A program made the position numbers and the translations under genes. A DNA stretch of 64,000 nucleotides, taken from positions 30,310,731 to 30,374,730 of the forward strand of contig JARWIR010000010.1 in assembly GCA_029959085.1 (NCBI GenBank), given 5' to 3'. The DNA comes from Nemophila menziesii (lineage: Eukaryota; Streptophyta; Magnoliopsida; Boraginales; Hydrophyllaceae). Positions 11,659-23,110 of the stretch are shown piece by piece (the first letter of the stretch is position 1; each line of letters opens with the position of its first letter). The notes below the pieces were generated by a model. That model was given only the letters and a program-made list of their open reading frames with translations. It had not been told where the DNA came from and ran no database searches.

Positions 11659-12052
11659 TGGATATGAGAAAATTAAAGTAAAAAACCCCTTCATTTTCTA
11701 GCTAAATAAAAGTAAGTAATTGATATGGCTTATAATTTAGGCCCGAATATTAAGATTAACTTTTTTATTATTAAATCATAGGAATTAGTTTTTTATTAAG
11801 TAATTAGGAATTTATTAATAGTATTAATGATAATTAAGTATTCAAATTTGACCTATAGTGCAACTTAACTGCTAAAAAATTTATGTTTCATTTTTTTTCA
11901 ATGTTTTCTTTTTCCTTTTTTTTTGTTTTGAAATTTATCAACATTTTCGGTTGTATAATTTTTTTTTATCTTAAAATTTATAGTATTATTTTGAAGGGTT
12001 TTATATTAGGGTTAATGTGAAAATGTGTTTATGTAAAAATTTGAAGGGTGTT
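11659..12052. other. AT-rich spacer, nothing recognised
   Basis: Long T-runs and low complexity between the CACTA element and the 22-bp repeat array. No supported reading frame. Confidence 0.5.
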
Positions 12053-12210
12053 ATCAACCCACTATTTTGTACCATCACTCTATTATTTTTGTATTGTGAA
12101 GCCACTACTTTTGTATTGTCAACCCACTGCCTTTGCACTATCAACCCACGATTTTGTGGTGTCAATCCACTGTTTTTATACTATCAACCTACGGTTTTAG
12201 CCCCTATTTT
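12053..12210. repeat. ~22-bp tandem repeat array (about seven units)
   Basis: Units of the form TATCAACCCACTATTTTGTAC and GTCAACCCACTGCCTTTGCAC alternate with a period of 21-22 bp. The array is open in one frame (part of a 65-residue frame at 12017-12214), which I read as a by-product of repetition. Confidence 0.85.
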
Positions 12211-12385
12211 ATAATTTTTTGTTTTGTTTTTATGTACATGTAGGTTTGACGATTCAAGAAAGTGAATTAATTTTATGTTATACAATAGAAAAGATTACGA
12301 AATAGTTTAGTTTTTTTATAGAAAATATTGAAAATTATAGAAATATTTTGGTTTTAGAATTTTGTTTTGTGGGAATATTATTTTT

Positions 12386-13223
12386 AATTATATAGTTTTT
12401 AAATTATGGAAAGTAAATATTTTCTTTATGAAATAATTTATTTGGAAAAAAGGTATTTTAGACATTTATTTAGTTTAGTTTTTTTTTGTCAAAATTGATG
12501 GATAATAGTGGAAAAGGGGAAGCGAAAGAGAAGGAAGTGTGTGGGAAAGGAAAATGAATGTGAAAGATAAAGGGATATTGGTTTTTTTAATTTATTTCTA
12601 CTTTTTTTTACTATAATTAATTCTGATGGTAATTGTATGTATAAGGTTTTTTTATTATCGATAAAAAGATAAATCATTAATGATATTAATAAAGATAAAT
12701 CATCAATGATATTAATGATAAGTGGAGTCATAATTGATCATGACCACCACTATGTTTGGGCTTGAATCGAACCTAACCACCATTATGTTGAAAACTTGTT
12801 ATATAATATAGATATTTTACTTATATATTTTTTGAATTATGAAAAATAAATAATTTTTTATGAAATAATTTATTTGAGAAAAAAGTATTTTATACATTTG
12901 TTTAGGTTAGGTTGTTTTTGTTCAAAACTGATGGATTATAATGGAAAAGGGGAAACGAAAGAGAAGGAAGTGTATGGGAAAGGAAAAATGAATGGAAAAG
13001 GAAAAGGGATATCGGTTTTGTTAATTTCTTTGTACCTTTTCTTTTTACTATAAATTTGGATGGTAAATGTATGTATAAGGTTTTTTTATTAATAAAAAGA
13101 TAAATCATTAATGATATTAATGATAAGTAGAGTAAGAATTGATCTAAGACACCACTTATGTTGAATTTAGAATCAATTTTATCCACTATTTATATTAAAA
13201 AACTTGTTATATAATATAGATAT
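12386..13223. repeat. tandem duplication of a ~410-430-bp dispersed repeat
   Basis: Copy 1 (12386-12814) and copy 2 (12815-13223) run in parallel. Both contain GGAAAAGGGGAA(G/A)CGAAAGAG, a poly-T segment, GATAAATCATTAATGATATT, the TTAATGATAAGT(G/A)GAGT core, and both end AACTTGTTATATAATATAGATAT. Reverse-complemented, the ends begin with a TC-like terminus, but no 3' hairpin/CTRR end was found. The class is left open. Confidence 0.85.
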
Positions 13224-13555
13224 AGGCATATATGTATGGCCGGTCCGAGAAACTAAAATATGCTTAATTACCTAAAGTAAAATTTATTTTTCGGGACTTT
13301 TTATAACTATAAAAAAATTATTTTAAAATCCTTTTTTATAAAAAAAAAAATAGGGCCTAAGACGGTCGACTTGGTAGCCTTACCCAAATGCCGGATATAT
13401 AAATAAATTCATACTACAAAGAAACTTTTCACAATTTAATAACATCAAATTTTTGTTACTCTAGTTAAACTGTATTCGGATCACCTGATTCTAACACATT
13501 TTAAGGTTATAAACACAATTACATATCCCATAATTTTGCCACAACTTGTCTTAGC
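13224..13555. other. AT-rich spacer before the SINE pair
   Basis: No reading frame or repeat family was recognised. The end of this stretch supplies the SINE target site (13556-13573). Confidence 0.5.
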
Positions 13556-13573
13556 AAGTGTACTTACCATGAA

Positions 13574-13835
13574 CCACTGGGACTAGCTCAGTGGTCAGGA
13601 CCCTGTCTCTCAACTAGGAGGTACAGGGTTCGAATCCCCTCAGCCGTGTTATTTCTTGAGCCCTTAAAAGGGGTAAGCAAGGGGTGCATGGTTCGAGTCT
13701 CCTCCCTGAACATGGGTAACCTAGTTCTGATTAAGTGGGAGTATGCATGAGGAGGCGTGTATATTTCCTATGGGATTAGTCGTGGTGCGCGTAAGCTGGC
13801 CCGGACACCCATATATCGAAAAAAAAAAAAAAAAA
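13574..13835 (+). mobile_element. tRNA-derived SINE, copy 1
   Basis: The head carries an RNA polymerase III A box (TAGCTCAGTGG, 13584-13594) and B box (GGTTCGAATCC, 13627-13637) at normal tRNA-like spacing. A ~170-bp unrelated body with a second GGTTCGAGTC motif follows, and it ends in poly(A) (13819-13835). The sequence between the boxes does not fold as an intact tRNA and the unit ends in A-tract, so this is a SINE and not a tRNA gene. It is flanked by AAGTGTACTTACCATGAA on both sides. Confidence 0.88.
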
Positions 13836-13852
13836 GTGTACTTACCATGAAA

Positions 13853-14119
13853 CCACTGGGACTAGCTCAGTGGCCAGGACCCTGTCTCTCAACTAGGAGG
13901 TACAGGGTTCGAATCCCCTCAGCCGTGTTATTTCTTGAGCCCTTAAAGGGGGTAAGCAAGGGGTGCATGGTTCGAGTCTCCTCCCTGAACATGAGTAACC
14001 TAGTTCTGATTAAGTGGGAGTATGCATGAGGAGGCGTGTATATTTCCTATGGGATTAGTCGTGGTGCGCGTAAGCTGGCCTGGACATCCATACATCGAAA
14101 AAAAAAAAGAAAAAAAAAA
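13853..14119 (+). mobile_element. tRNA-derived SINE, copy 2
   Basis: Nearly identical to copy 1, with A box TAGCTCAGTGG (13863-13873), B box GGTTCGAATCC (13906-13916) and an A-tail interrupted by a single G (14098-14119). It lies directly behind copy 1, separated only by a second copy of the target site. A third copy of the site follows at 14118-14135. Confidence 0.88.
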
Positions 14120-14135
14120 GTGTACTTACCATGAA

Positions 14136-16080
14136 TCAAAGACTGCCCCAAATAATAAATTTAATGTCTCAACAAATTGATATTGTTTTTTTATTATGAG
14201 AGTTGAAACGCTATTAAACAAAAGACATTATTAAAACAAAAATGAGAGGTACTTGTTACCCTTGAATCAGAGCAAAAACTAGTGGGAACCAATAAAAAGC
14301 CTGCAGATAATATCATGGTAGATCTTGCTATAGGGGACCCTACATGAATTATTTCTGGGACTGAGGGAGGAGTGAATCTCAAGTAATAATGCACTATACG
14401 AATTAAAGATACATAGGACGAGCACGGTAGAAACCTAAAAAGAAATTGAAGATTACGTTACAAGAACTATCGTCATGGAAACATAAAGTATTTGGAGATA
14501 TATATTTTTCGGTGGAGATGCCTGATGGCGTGATTATTGGAGATTCAAAATGCTTTGTAGAGATAGTAAATCATGTAATAATAAATAAAGGATTCGAAAA
14601 ACCTTTTACAAAGGAAATGAGTTTTTCTTTTTTTTCTTTTTTTATTCATTACATACCAAAAGATAACACTAACTTATAACTTTATTTTCAAAAATTCTTA
14701 CAAAAAGAATGTATATATTCATAAATTATATATTCACAAATTGTCTCTTATTAATTGATAAAAGAATAGAAAAGATGTTCTGGTAATACTATTATCTAGC
14801 AGAAATACATGTATATATTACTTTTCGAAATACAAGGCTCAACTGACCGTTATACAAGAACGGTTATTTTTTGAAAAACAAAAAACTTAACTATTGCTTT
14901 CTAAATAAAATGGATCTTGGGTGGCCCATCATGGACGCTCCTCGACCCTATAATCCAATAATCTCCTACTCGAATATGATGGTATAAAAATCAATCTTTT
15001 ATCAGGTGTCACCACACCAATGAATCTCATCCCAATCAATAAACTAAAATTACATAGCATACTTGGTAAGTAGCTCGTGCAACTTGAAAAGCATACTAGT
15101 ATCATTGCTATAAACATGTTAGGTTAGATGGATGCTCCATCAAAATTTATCATCCCAGTCTAAAAATATATATACTTTCAATATTGTAGTAACTCAAACC
15201 CCTCGAGAATTACTTATCACTCTTTTTAATGATAATATGAATCTACGATCAAAATCTCATGTGTCTCACTATCACATTATAGTTATAGCTAACTTATATG
15301 ATCGACACCTACAAGAACACGTTTGATATTAAATTTAATCTTCCTATCATACTCAACTCTATTAGTAGTGATACAATCGCTTTCCTAGACATACCACATT
15401 AGGCCGAATTAGCCATTATCGTTGATAGTATACTAAGTAGCAGATTCCAAATCAAAATATCAAGAGATACTCAAAAGTACTAAGGGTATTGGGTAAATAT
15501 CTCACATAATGAAGAAGTATGAATCAATTCTTCATTTTCTTTTATCGCAACATTACGCACGTGGTATGACTCACATGCTACGGTACTCATACATCATATA
15601 TCATTTCATCAAAAATCTACCGTACAAATGTATAATTAGACAATCCTCGTTGTCTAAGATGAGTCCTTCAATCGATAGGTCGGTTAAGAACTTCACATAT
15701 GGTAAGAAAGAGTAGTCCATAGTGAAGATTTACTTCAATCACAAATAAAATTAACATGTTATATACATGATTGTGATCTCATCTTAACACTTTGTTAAGG
15801 CAACCTTCAGAATTATGTTTACTTCGTAAAGGATTCTTCAAACGCATAAGTCGATCTCATCCTTGCAAATTTCTTATACCAAAGTTTGTTCCCCGTGTAA
15901 GAGAAAAAACAGTGTCTATCAGACATATTTTATTATCCACACACATATAAAATAATTAAGATTTATCATTAAAACTGAAATATCATAAATAAAAATGAAT
16001 AAATTCATAATTTTATATTGGAATTCATAAACAATACACAGTGTTGTAGTTACACATACATTCTATTCTTCTTAATTATA
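14136..16080. other. unassigned AT-rich DNA, possibly the 3' flank or LTR of the old copia to its right
   Basis: No convincing coding region. Short frames (14446-14679, 15509-15715) lack any family motif. Given the minus-oriented copia remnant beginning near 16081, its 3' LTR would be expected here, but I could not delimit LTR ends. Confidence 0.35.
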
Positions 16081-19000
16081 TAAATTTAAGACAACCCAAT
16101 AACACATATTAGTGATAGGTTTCGCAAAAGAATATATATGAATCTTGTGTGTGAATTTATAATACAAAGACATATTCTTCGATGCAACAATATCTCTTAT
16201 ACGTTTATACTTTATAACCATTGGTATTTGGTTAAGTTGTGATGCCTTGGGTCTCTAACATAGACTGTAGCCGTACTATCAAAACGTATCACAAGTGAAA
16301 TCCCACTACGATTAAAGAATCTAAACTATTCAAAGAATCGTTTTAACCAAATAACTATTTGAAATGTTGTCGAATATGCCACAAACCAGGCTTCTATAAT
16401 TGACATATCAATATAGGTTTGGTTATTTCTACATAAATATTGGCATAATTATTAAGAATAATCACATATTCTGAAATATATTCATGCTTAACTAAATCAC
16501 CAACCCAGTCGGCTTCGTTAACTCCCTCAAGGCATGAATCTAGCCACTAAAAGTAGAGGTTATGGTCTTCGGGAATCCTTTAGGTGCCATGTTACCCTCT
16601 TAACAAATTTCCAATAATCTTGTCCTAGATTAGATTGAAAATGGATAACTAAACACATAACAAAACAAATGTCTGGTTTTGTACATAACATTATAGACAC
16701 ACATCTTCCTATGGCACTTCGCTATGGTAATATGGATATTCTTTTCTTTTCATTTAGAGTCTGATGGACATATTATTATATTTAGAGTCATGCTTTTTTT
16801 CTAATGGAGTATCTATAATCTTACAGTCAACCATCTTAAAGAGTTTGAGTATCTTCTTGATATAAGGCCCATGATAGAGATAACAACCTATTAGATAGTT
16901 TTTTATAATTCTAACACTAAGAACATACTTTCTCACCCATATATTTTATATCAAGATGGGTGAATAACAACTCTTTATTATCCTTGGAAAATGAAACCAT
17001 GAAATCTCAAGGTTAACTTCCTAAATGCTTGTTTAAGGTCCTATATTAACTTCTTCAATCCACAAACCTTTTGTTCTTGGCCTTTTTCAATAAAAGGTAC
17101 AAGTAGTTCCATGTAGATATTTTCATCGAAATTCCACTCAAATTAACAGAATAAATATCCACCTGATATAACTCGAAGAAATAAAAAAATGATACAATAT
17201 CCAATTCAAAGTAAATAGAAGTAAATATCACAACAAGAGATAAAGTCTCACCATAGCAATCACTTCTTGTTGAGTATAGTCTTTTACCACCAATCGAGTT
17301 TCATAACTCTCAATCAATATCCAAGCCCTTGTCTTAATCTTGGGAATATTTCTTTTCTCTATATACAAGATATCACATTCCTTTTATCAACATGATGACA
17401 ATGAATCTAACGTCAATCACTTATCGTAAGGGAAAGCTCTCATTGAAAAGGTTCACTAGATGATGATGATATATTCTATAACTTATTACCTTAAGACAAT
17501 GTGGGCGCATCTACCGTTTTTTGTATATCATCTTTAGTTATCTCACTCAATTCATATAGAGTGTGGTCCTTATCTACTTCACCCTTCTTTAAAATATTCA
17601 TTCCCACAAAATGACATCTCGAGACTCATTCCCGGTCAGTACTCTATCATTATGTACACCAATGAACACTAATACTTTAGAGTGCTAAAAAATATATGAT
17701 AAAGATATACTTCTTTCCTCTATGTCAATTTTTTTAATTGAATTTCAAACATAATATGCCGACCCCAGGGACACATATATGATAGATCGGGTTTCGACCT
17801 ATCCATTGTTCAAAAAGAGGTTATGAAACCGATTTCTCGGAATACAGTTTAGAATCCAGGCAACATTAAGATTCACATCGCCCCAATAAGATATTGGTAG
17901 ATTAACTTGTACGATTATAGATTTTACCATTTCAAGGAGTATTCTATTTCTCCATTCAATTTCTCTACTTTGATGTGGTATTCTTGGGATTGTAAGTTAC
18001 CTTACTATTTCATTTCATCACACAATTTCTCAAACTCATCAGATAAATATTCACACCCTTAGACAATCCTTAAAACATTTCATTTATATCTAACTTATTT
18101 TCCACTTCATTGATAAATATAAAGGAGCGTCATAATTCCTAAAAATTAATGGGAAAACCAGATAGGCATGCCAAACAAGGTGGACTTATCTATAAAAGTG
18201 ATGAAATAACACTTTCCATGTCTCATGTGAACAATCACTTGTTCACAAATGTTTGAACTTACTATAATGGAAGATTTATCCTTTTGGACTTTAAAAAAAT
18301 TCTTGTTGCCTTGCCACCTAGACAATGTTCACATGTTGGTAGAGTTACCTTCATAAGTGAACAATTGAACCCATAAAGTTCTATTTTTCCAACATGTTTA
18401 TTCGATCATTATCGATATGTCCTAACTTGGAATACAACGCATTTTCTTCTACATAATAATTACTAGAAGAAGCATTTAAATACAAATATATGCTACTATA
18501 ATATTTTTCAATAAAGTTATCATTATCCATCATCATAAAATCATTTGAGATAAAACTCGAGCCATAATACTTAGTGTCATTAAAATTATCTCTAATTGTT
18601 TGTCACGAAAGTGTAAAACAAAACGAAACCTTAGAAGAACATTGACATAGACTAAGTTCCATCAAATATAGATAACATATAGTATATCAAGCAGGTACAA
18701 GGTTTGACCATTTCGCAAGTTCAATGTGCAAAATTTTTAACAAAAACTCGACTATTATCACCCACATATATTCAGTTCCCATTGGATTCAACGATATTCT
18801 ACTTAGTCCCTTTTGTTCTTAGCTACACAACCAGTCTCTTTGAATCGGTAATCCATAAATGATAGGAATCAACAAGTAAAATAAATTATTTGCACATGCA
18901 AAAATACAAGAAGAAGATCTTGGTACATTCTTAGCTCGCTTCACTCGCAAGTGAAGTGACTCATTTTGTCACAAGTGTAGAATTTAATATTGCATTCATT

Positions 19001-21250
19001 CTTCTTCTTATAGATATAATTACCCTCATTCTTAACATTCATTTTTTGTTCTTCTTTTGATTAGACTTGTTACCTTCCTTTTTTCTTCCAACGTCACTTA
19101 CACTCATACACACTACACATTGAGAGATTGCATCTACCACATAGGACTGGTCTTGAGGATTCATTTTCTCAAGGCTTCTGTCCTCAAGGAAAACATGACG
19201 AGTTGCATCATAAAAAACTTGTTGATGTCACTGTGAGTCAAAATCACTTTTATATGCTCCTAGTCATATAGAAGAAATCGGGTCACATCTTGAACACATT
19301 GTTCATCAGTGAGGACATGAATGTCGGTCTTGAGTTACCTAATATTGTTAGACATCTCCATGAGATATTGTTACATGCTTTTATTAGGTCTCTTCTTGTA
19401 AGTATCAAACTTGATAAGTTAGCTAATGTAACTTCGTCACAATATATTCCCAAAACTTCTCCTTGGAAGCGTTCCACTCTTTAAATTTGGTGGGATACCA
19501 TTGATATTATGGATCATGTAATACATGGAACTAATAAGAATTCACCGAGAGCAGGCATTTCTTTTCATGCATGATAAACCTCAATATCCCTTTTGTGAGT
19601 TATATAACCTTTCTCGGCTGATGTCTCCATATTTGTGATATATCAATCTAGATTTGAGACATCATTTTGGGTGTATCTGATTAATTGTTAAGGGATTTTT
19701 CCCATTATTAGATAATTTCTTAATTCGTGTCTTGATTTGGAGATTTATTACTTTTAGAGCATATTTGATATAATCTATGTGTTAATATAAAGCTCTTAAG
19801 GTTTATGAAATATAATTTGATGCCAAATCAATTCCAAAGAGTTAAGGAAAGAATATCTAGGAGGAATCAAGTTGAATTAGGAAAGGAAAAGCTGCCAAAT
19901 AAGGTTGGAAAATCTACAGTGACGTCCACTATAATGAACATAACTACAAATTGGCTGCGATTTTGGAAGAGGCTTTAAAGGATTAGATAGATCGTTCCGA
20001 TGCAGTCATTTGATATAAAGTACACAAAATTTGGCCTAGTAATGAAATAGATATGATCAAAATAGTGAGTACTGTTTATCATGTCCTATATTCTACAAAA
20101 TAAATTTGAACTAGACTTGGACTCCAATTACTTGTCTTCCACTCCAAGATTCCGACCTAGGGTTAGAAATCACGTATAAATACACCCTCTTATCATTCTA
20201 TACATTTCCTTGCCTAGTTATTGCTCAGTTATTAATTCATATTACTCTTAGAAGTCATCAAGAGAAGCAAGTTGACCATATGTATCATACTTTTAGTTTA
20301 TTTCTTGTTAGCATGAACTAAATTTCCCATAGCTTGGGTTTTGCATATGTATAATCTTTGAATTCTATTTTCTTCTATCTTAGTTTGTTTGGGAAAAATA
20401 TTTTTATATCGATTGAGCTTCTTAACCTTTATGTTTGTTTTATGTGATCTTATATATTGAATGTAGTTTTTGCTAGTGCACGAGTATAGACTACCCCATT
20501 AACAGCAGTTGGATGGTCACCCGGAAGGGGTGTCTGAATGTTGAAACACAACATAAACGTCTAGTGTGTTGTAGTGATCCTGACGGGCTTGCCTAACTCG
20601 ATAGTCACTAGGGTTTGAGATTAACCATTGATCATTGGTCAAGGTCCCCTTACCCAAGTCCCTGGTAATAGTTAGGTCGCCACCAAAGTTCACCCGGAAG
20701 GGGGTTAAGAGGAATATAGAATCGTAACTACTTACTCTAAGAGCTTTAATCACCCTTATAACTAGTAGACGAAATAGAAGGACAAGTGAATACACGCAAA
20801 GCTAAGCTATATCTCTCATCTCATTCTTACGTATTTACTTTATTTGCCTTAGTTTTTTGTTTAATCATCATCTCCCCGACTATTCATATTTATTTTACTG
20901 TCTTTTTATTCAATCAACTATTCATTACTTCGCTATCTCTTCTAAACCATAATTCTAAAACACTAAGTCCCTGCGAACGAATCTTACTTATTATCTAAAC
21001 TTGCATACGAACTGTGATACTTGCAGTGAGTAACGTGATTGGCTAGGGTGATAGTTCTTATCTTCATTATCATTAATTTATCACACCCTACTAGCCACCT
21101 TCGGCCTTATACATCTCATTGGTAACTTTCTCGAGAGCATCTTGCTCATCAACTACATAACGTAGCTTGAGGTTTCATAAGTTATAATCGACACCATTTA
21201 CTTTTTTTAGATCCATAATGATCATTTTCAAAGCCATTTTTATGTAATAT
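16081..21250 (-). pseudogene. heavily decayed Ty1/copia gag-pol (interrupted by a solo LTR)
   Basis: Read on the minus strand, copia pol pieces appear in the expected order but with very many stops. A gag-like start lies near 21238 (MALKMIIMDLKKVNG, LRYVVDEQDALEKV) and continues across the 19619-21100 insertion into KRDIEVYHA at about 19585. An integrase/post-integrase motif (LPISYWGDVNLNVAWILN) lies at about 17840-17905. A reverse-transcriptase C-terminal segment with YLYHGPYIKKILKLFKMVDC lies within 16754-16936. No frame longer than about 65 codons survives, so this is among the oldest insertions here. The reading MYKAE joins exactly when the solo LTR and one copy of TCGGC are removed, confirming that the LTR landed inside gag. 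No LTRs of this element were delimited. Confidence 0.72.
19619..21100 (+). mobile_element. solo LTR, Athila family
   Basis: A 1482-bp LTR beginning TGATGTCTCC and ending ...TCACACCCTACTAGCCACCT (terminal CA mutated to CT), colinear with the LTR at 39382-40853. It is flanked by the 5-bp duplication TCGGC (19614-19618 and 21101-21105). It lies in the gag region of the decayed copia. No internal element sequence remains, so it arose by LTR-LTR recombination. Confidence 0.92.
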
Positions 21251-21501
21251 TTTAATAAAAATTCCATTAGTATACACATACATTCAATTATACGATTTTT
21301 AAATGCAAATAAAATTGAAAAAGAATCAACAAAAGGAAAAAAAGAAGTGAAACTGAAAGTCCACTACGTTCTCAATCATGAATCACATACTTTTGTTATT
21401 TTCTTTACTAACTCAATCTCAACTAAAAATCTTAATTTCTATCACTATAGAACTTCCACTAGTCCAATTAAACGAATTATGATTGAACATACTAGACCCA
21501 T

Positions 21502-23007
21502 TTGTGTTGCCTAGGGTGTGATAAAAGTAAGATAATAAAAGAGAATAAATGATACAGTAACACCCTAGACTAAACACGGTACTCACTGCAAGAATTACAG
21601 GTCGTACGCAAGTTTTAATGATAAGTACATATTCGTTCTCAGGGACTTAGTATGTTTTACGAATGGATTAAGCAAGAAAGCGTAGTAATAAATAGCTATT
21701 GAAATTAAAGACAAGAATAATAAATAATAATTATTGATGAGGAGATAAGATTAAACTAAATTAAACTAAAGACAATAAAATAGATATGAGAGAAAAAGAT
21801 GAGAAAGTATAGCTCAGGTTTTGCTAGTATGCAGTAATCCTTCTATTTCTTCTACTAGTTAATAAGGTGATTAAAGCTCTTAGATTAGGAGTCAGGATTC
21901 TATATTCCTCCTAACCCCCTTCCGAATGGACTTAAGAGGCGACCTAACATTACCAGGGGACTTGGGTAAAGGGACCCTGCAATAATGATCGGTGATTAAA
22001 TCTCAAACCCTAATGACTATCTAGTTAGGCAAGCCCTTCCGTATCACTACCGCACACTAGACGCTTATGTGATGTTTCAATAATTAGACACCCCTTCTGG
22101 GTGATCATTCAACTACTATTAGCACAGCCTAATTTGATCAAGATTAAGACAGACAATAAATCAAAGCACATAAAACAAATATATGGTTAAGAAACTATAA
22201 TCAATTTAAAATAGTTTTCCCAAACAAATTTAGATAGAAGAAAATAGAATTCAAGGAATATACATATGCAAAACCCAAGCTATGGGAAAATTAGTTTATA
22301 CTAGAAAGAAATAAATTAAAATAAAGATACATACTGTCAACTTGCTTCTCTTGAATGACTAAGGATTAACTAAAGTTTAGAACTGAGAAATGACATGTTT
22401 ACAATAGTTAAAGGGTGTATTTATAGGTGTTTAGGAAGCCCTAGGTCGGATTTCTAGGAGTAGAAGGCAAGAAATTGGACTCATTTTCCAAATCAAATTC
22501 ATTACCTAAAATATAGGAGAAGGGATAAACTGATGTTGTCTTGTTTTGGTCGTAACTTCTTCGTTATTGCTCCGATGTTCACCTACTTTATATCGAAACG
22601 ACCGCGTCGAAAATATTTACACTTTTCCTTTTGATTGATCCTACAACTTCCCATCTTATTTGAGTTATCTTCACTTTTATTGGACGTAGCTGCAGAATTT
22701 CAAATTTACTTGACAACTTTTCCTTTCTTATTTTATCTCTACTTAATTTTATCTCAAATTTCCATCCATATCTTCAATCCTTATCTCTTTAGAATTGGTT
22801 TGACATTTAATTAATTACCATATATCTTCAAAGCTTCACATTTAACTCACAAATAGAACCAAATATGCTCTAAAATATTAATTCATCAAATCAAGACAAG
22901 AAATAGGAAAATATCAAAATATAAATAAAAATATATTAATTGACCATAAACTTCTAAAAAATGATGTCTCCAACATAGATTATTATATCACAAATAGGTA
23001 GACATCA
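21502..23007 (-). mobile_element. solo LTR, Athila family
   Basis: In reverse complement it matches the same LTR family: CCTAGGGTGTGATAA near its left edge and TGATGTCTAC... at its right edge. It is 1506 bp long and flanked by CCCAT (21497-21501 and 23008-23012). It sits about 400 bp from the preceding solo LTR in the opposite orientation. Confidence 0.9.
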
Positions 23008-23110
23008 CCCATATGATGTAGTATTCATGAACATAATACTCATCCATACAAATAGCCTAAGTTTAATATGTCATATGACTTATATAAAACAACAAATCGT
23101 GTATAAAAAA

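Larger units (their letters stand above)
13556..14135. repeat. three copies of the SINE target site (SINE-site-SINE-site)
   Basis: AAGTGTACTTACCATGAA occurs at 13556-13573, about 13834-13852 (one extra A) and 14118-14135, bracketing the two SINEs. This arises either from a second insertion at the duplicated site or from unequal recombination between target-site duplications. Confidence 0.9.

Noticed and set aside
12386..13223. Helitron pair on the minus strand
   Set aside because: A TC-like start is present, but no CTRR end with a hairpin was found at the other boundary, so the class was left open.
13574..13650. tRNA gene suggested by A and B boxes
   Set aside because: The sequence after the B box runs into a ~170-bp SINE body with poly(A) end, no acceptor-stem complement is present, and the unit is flanked by retroposition target sites.
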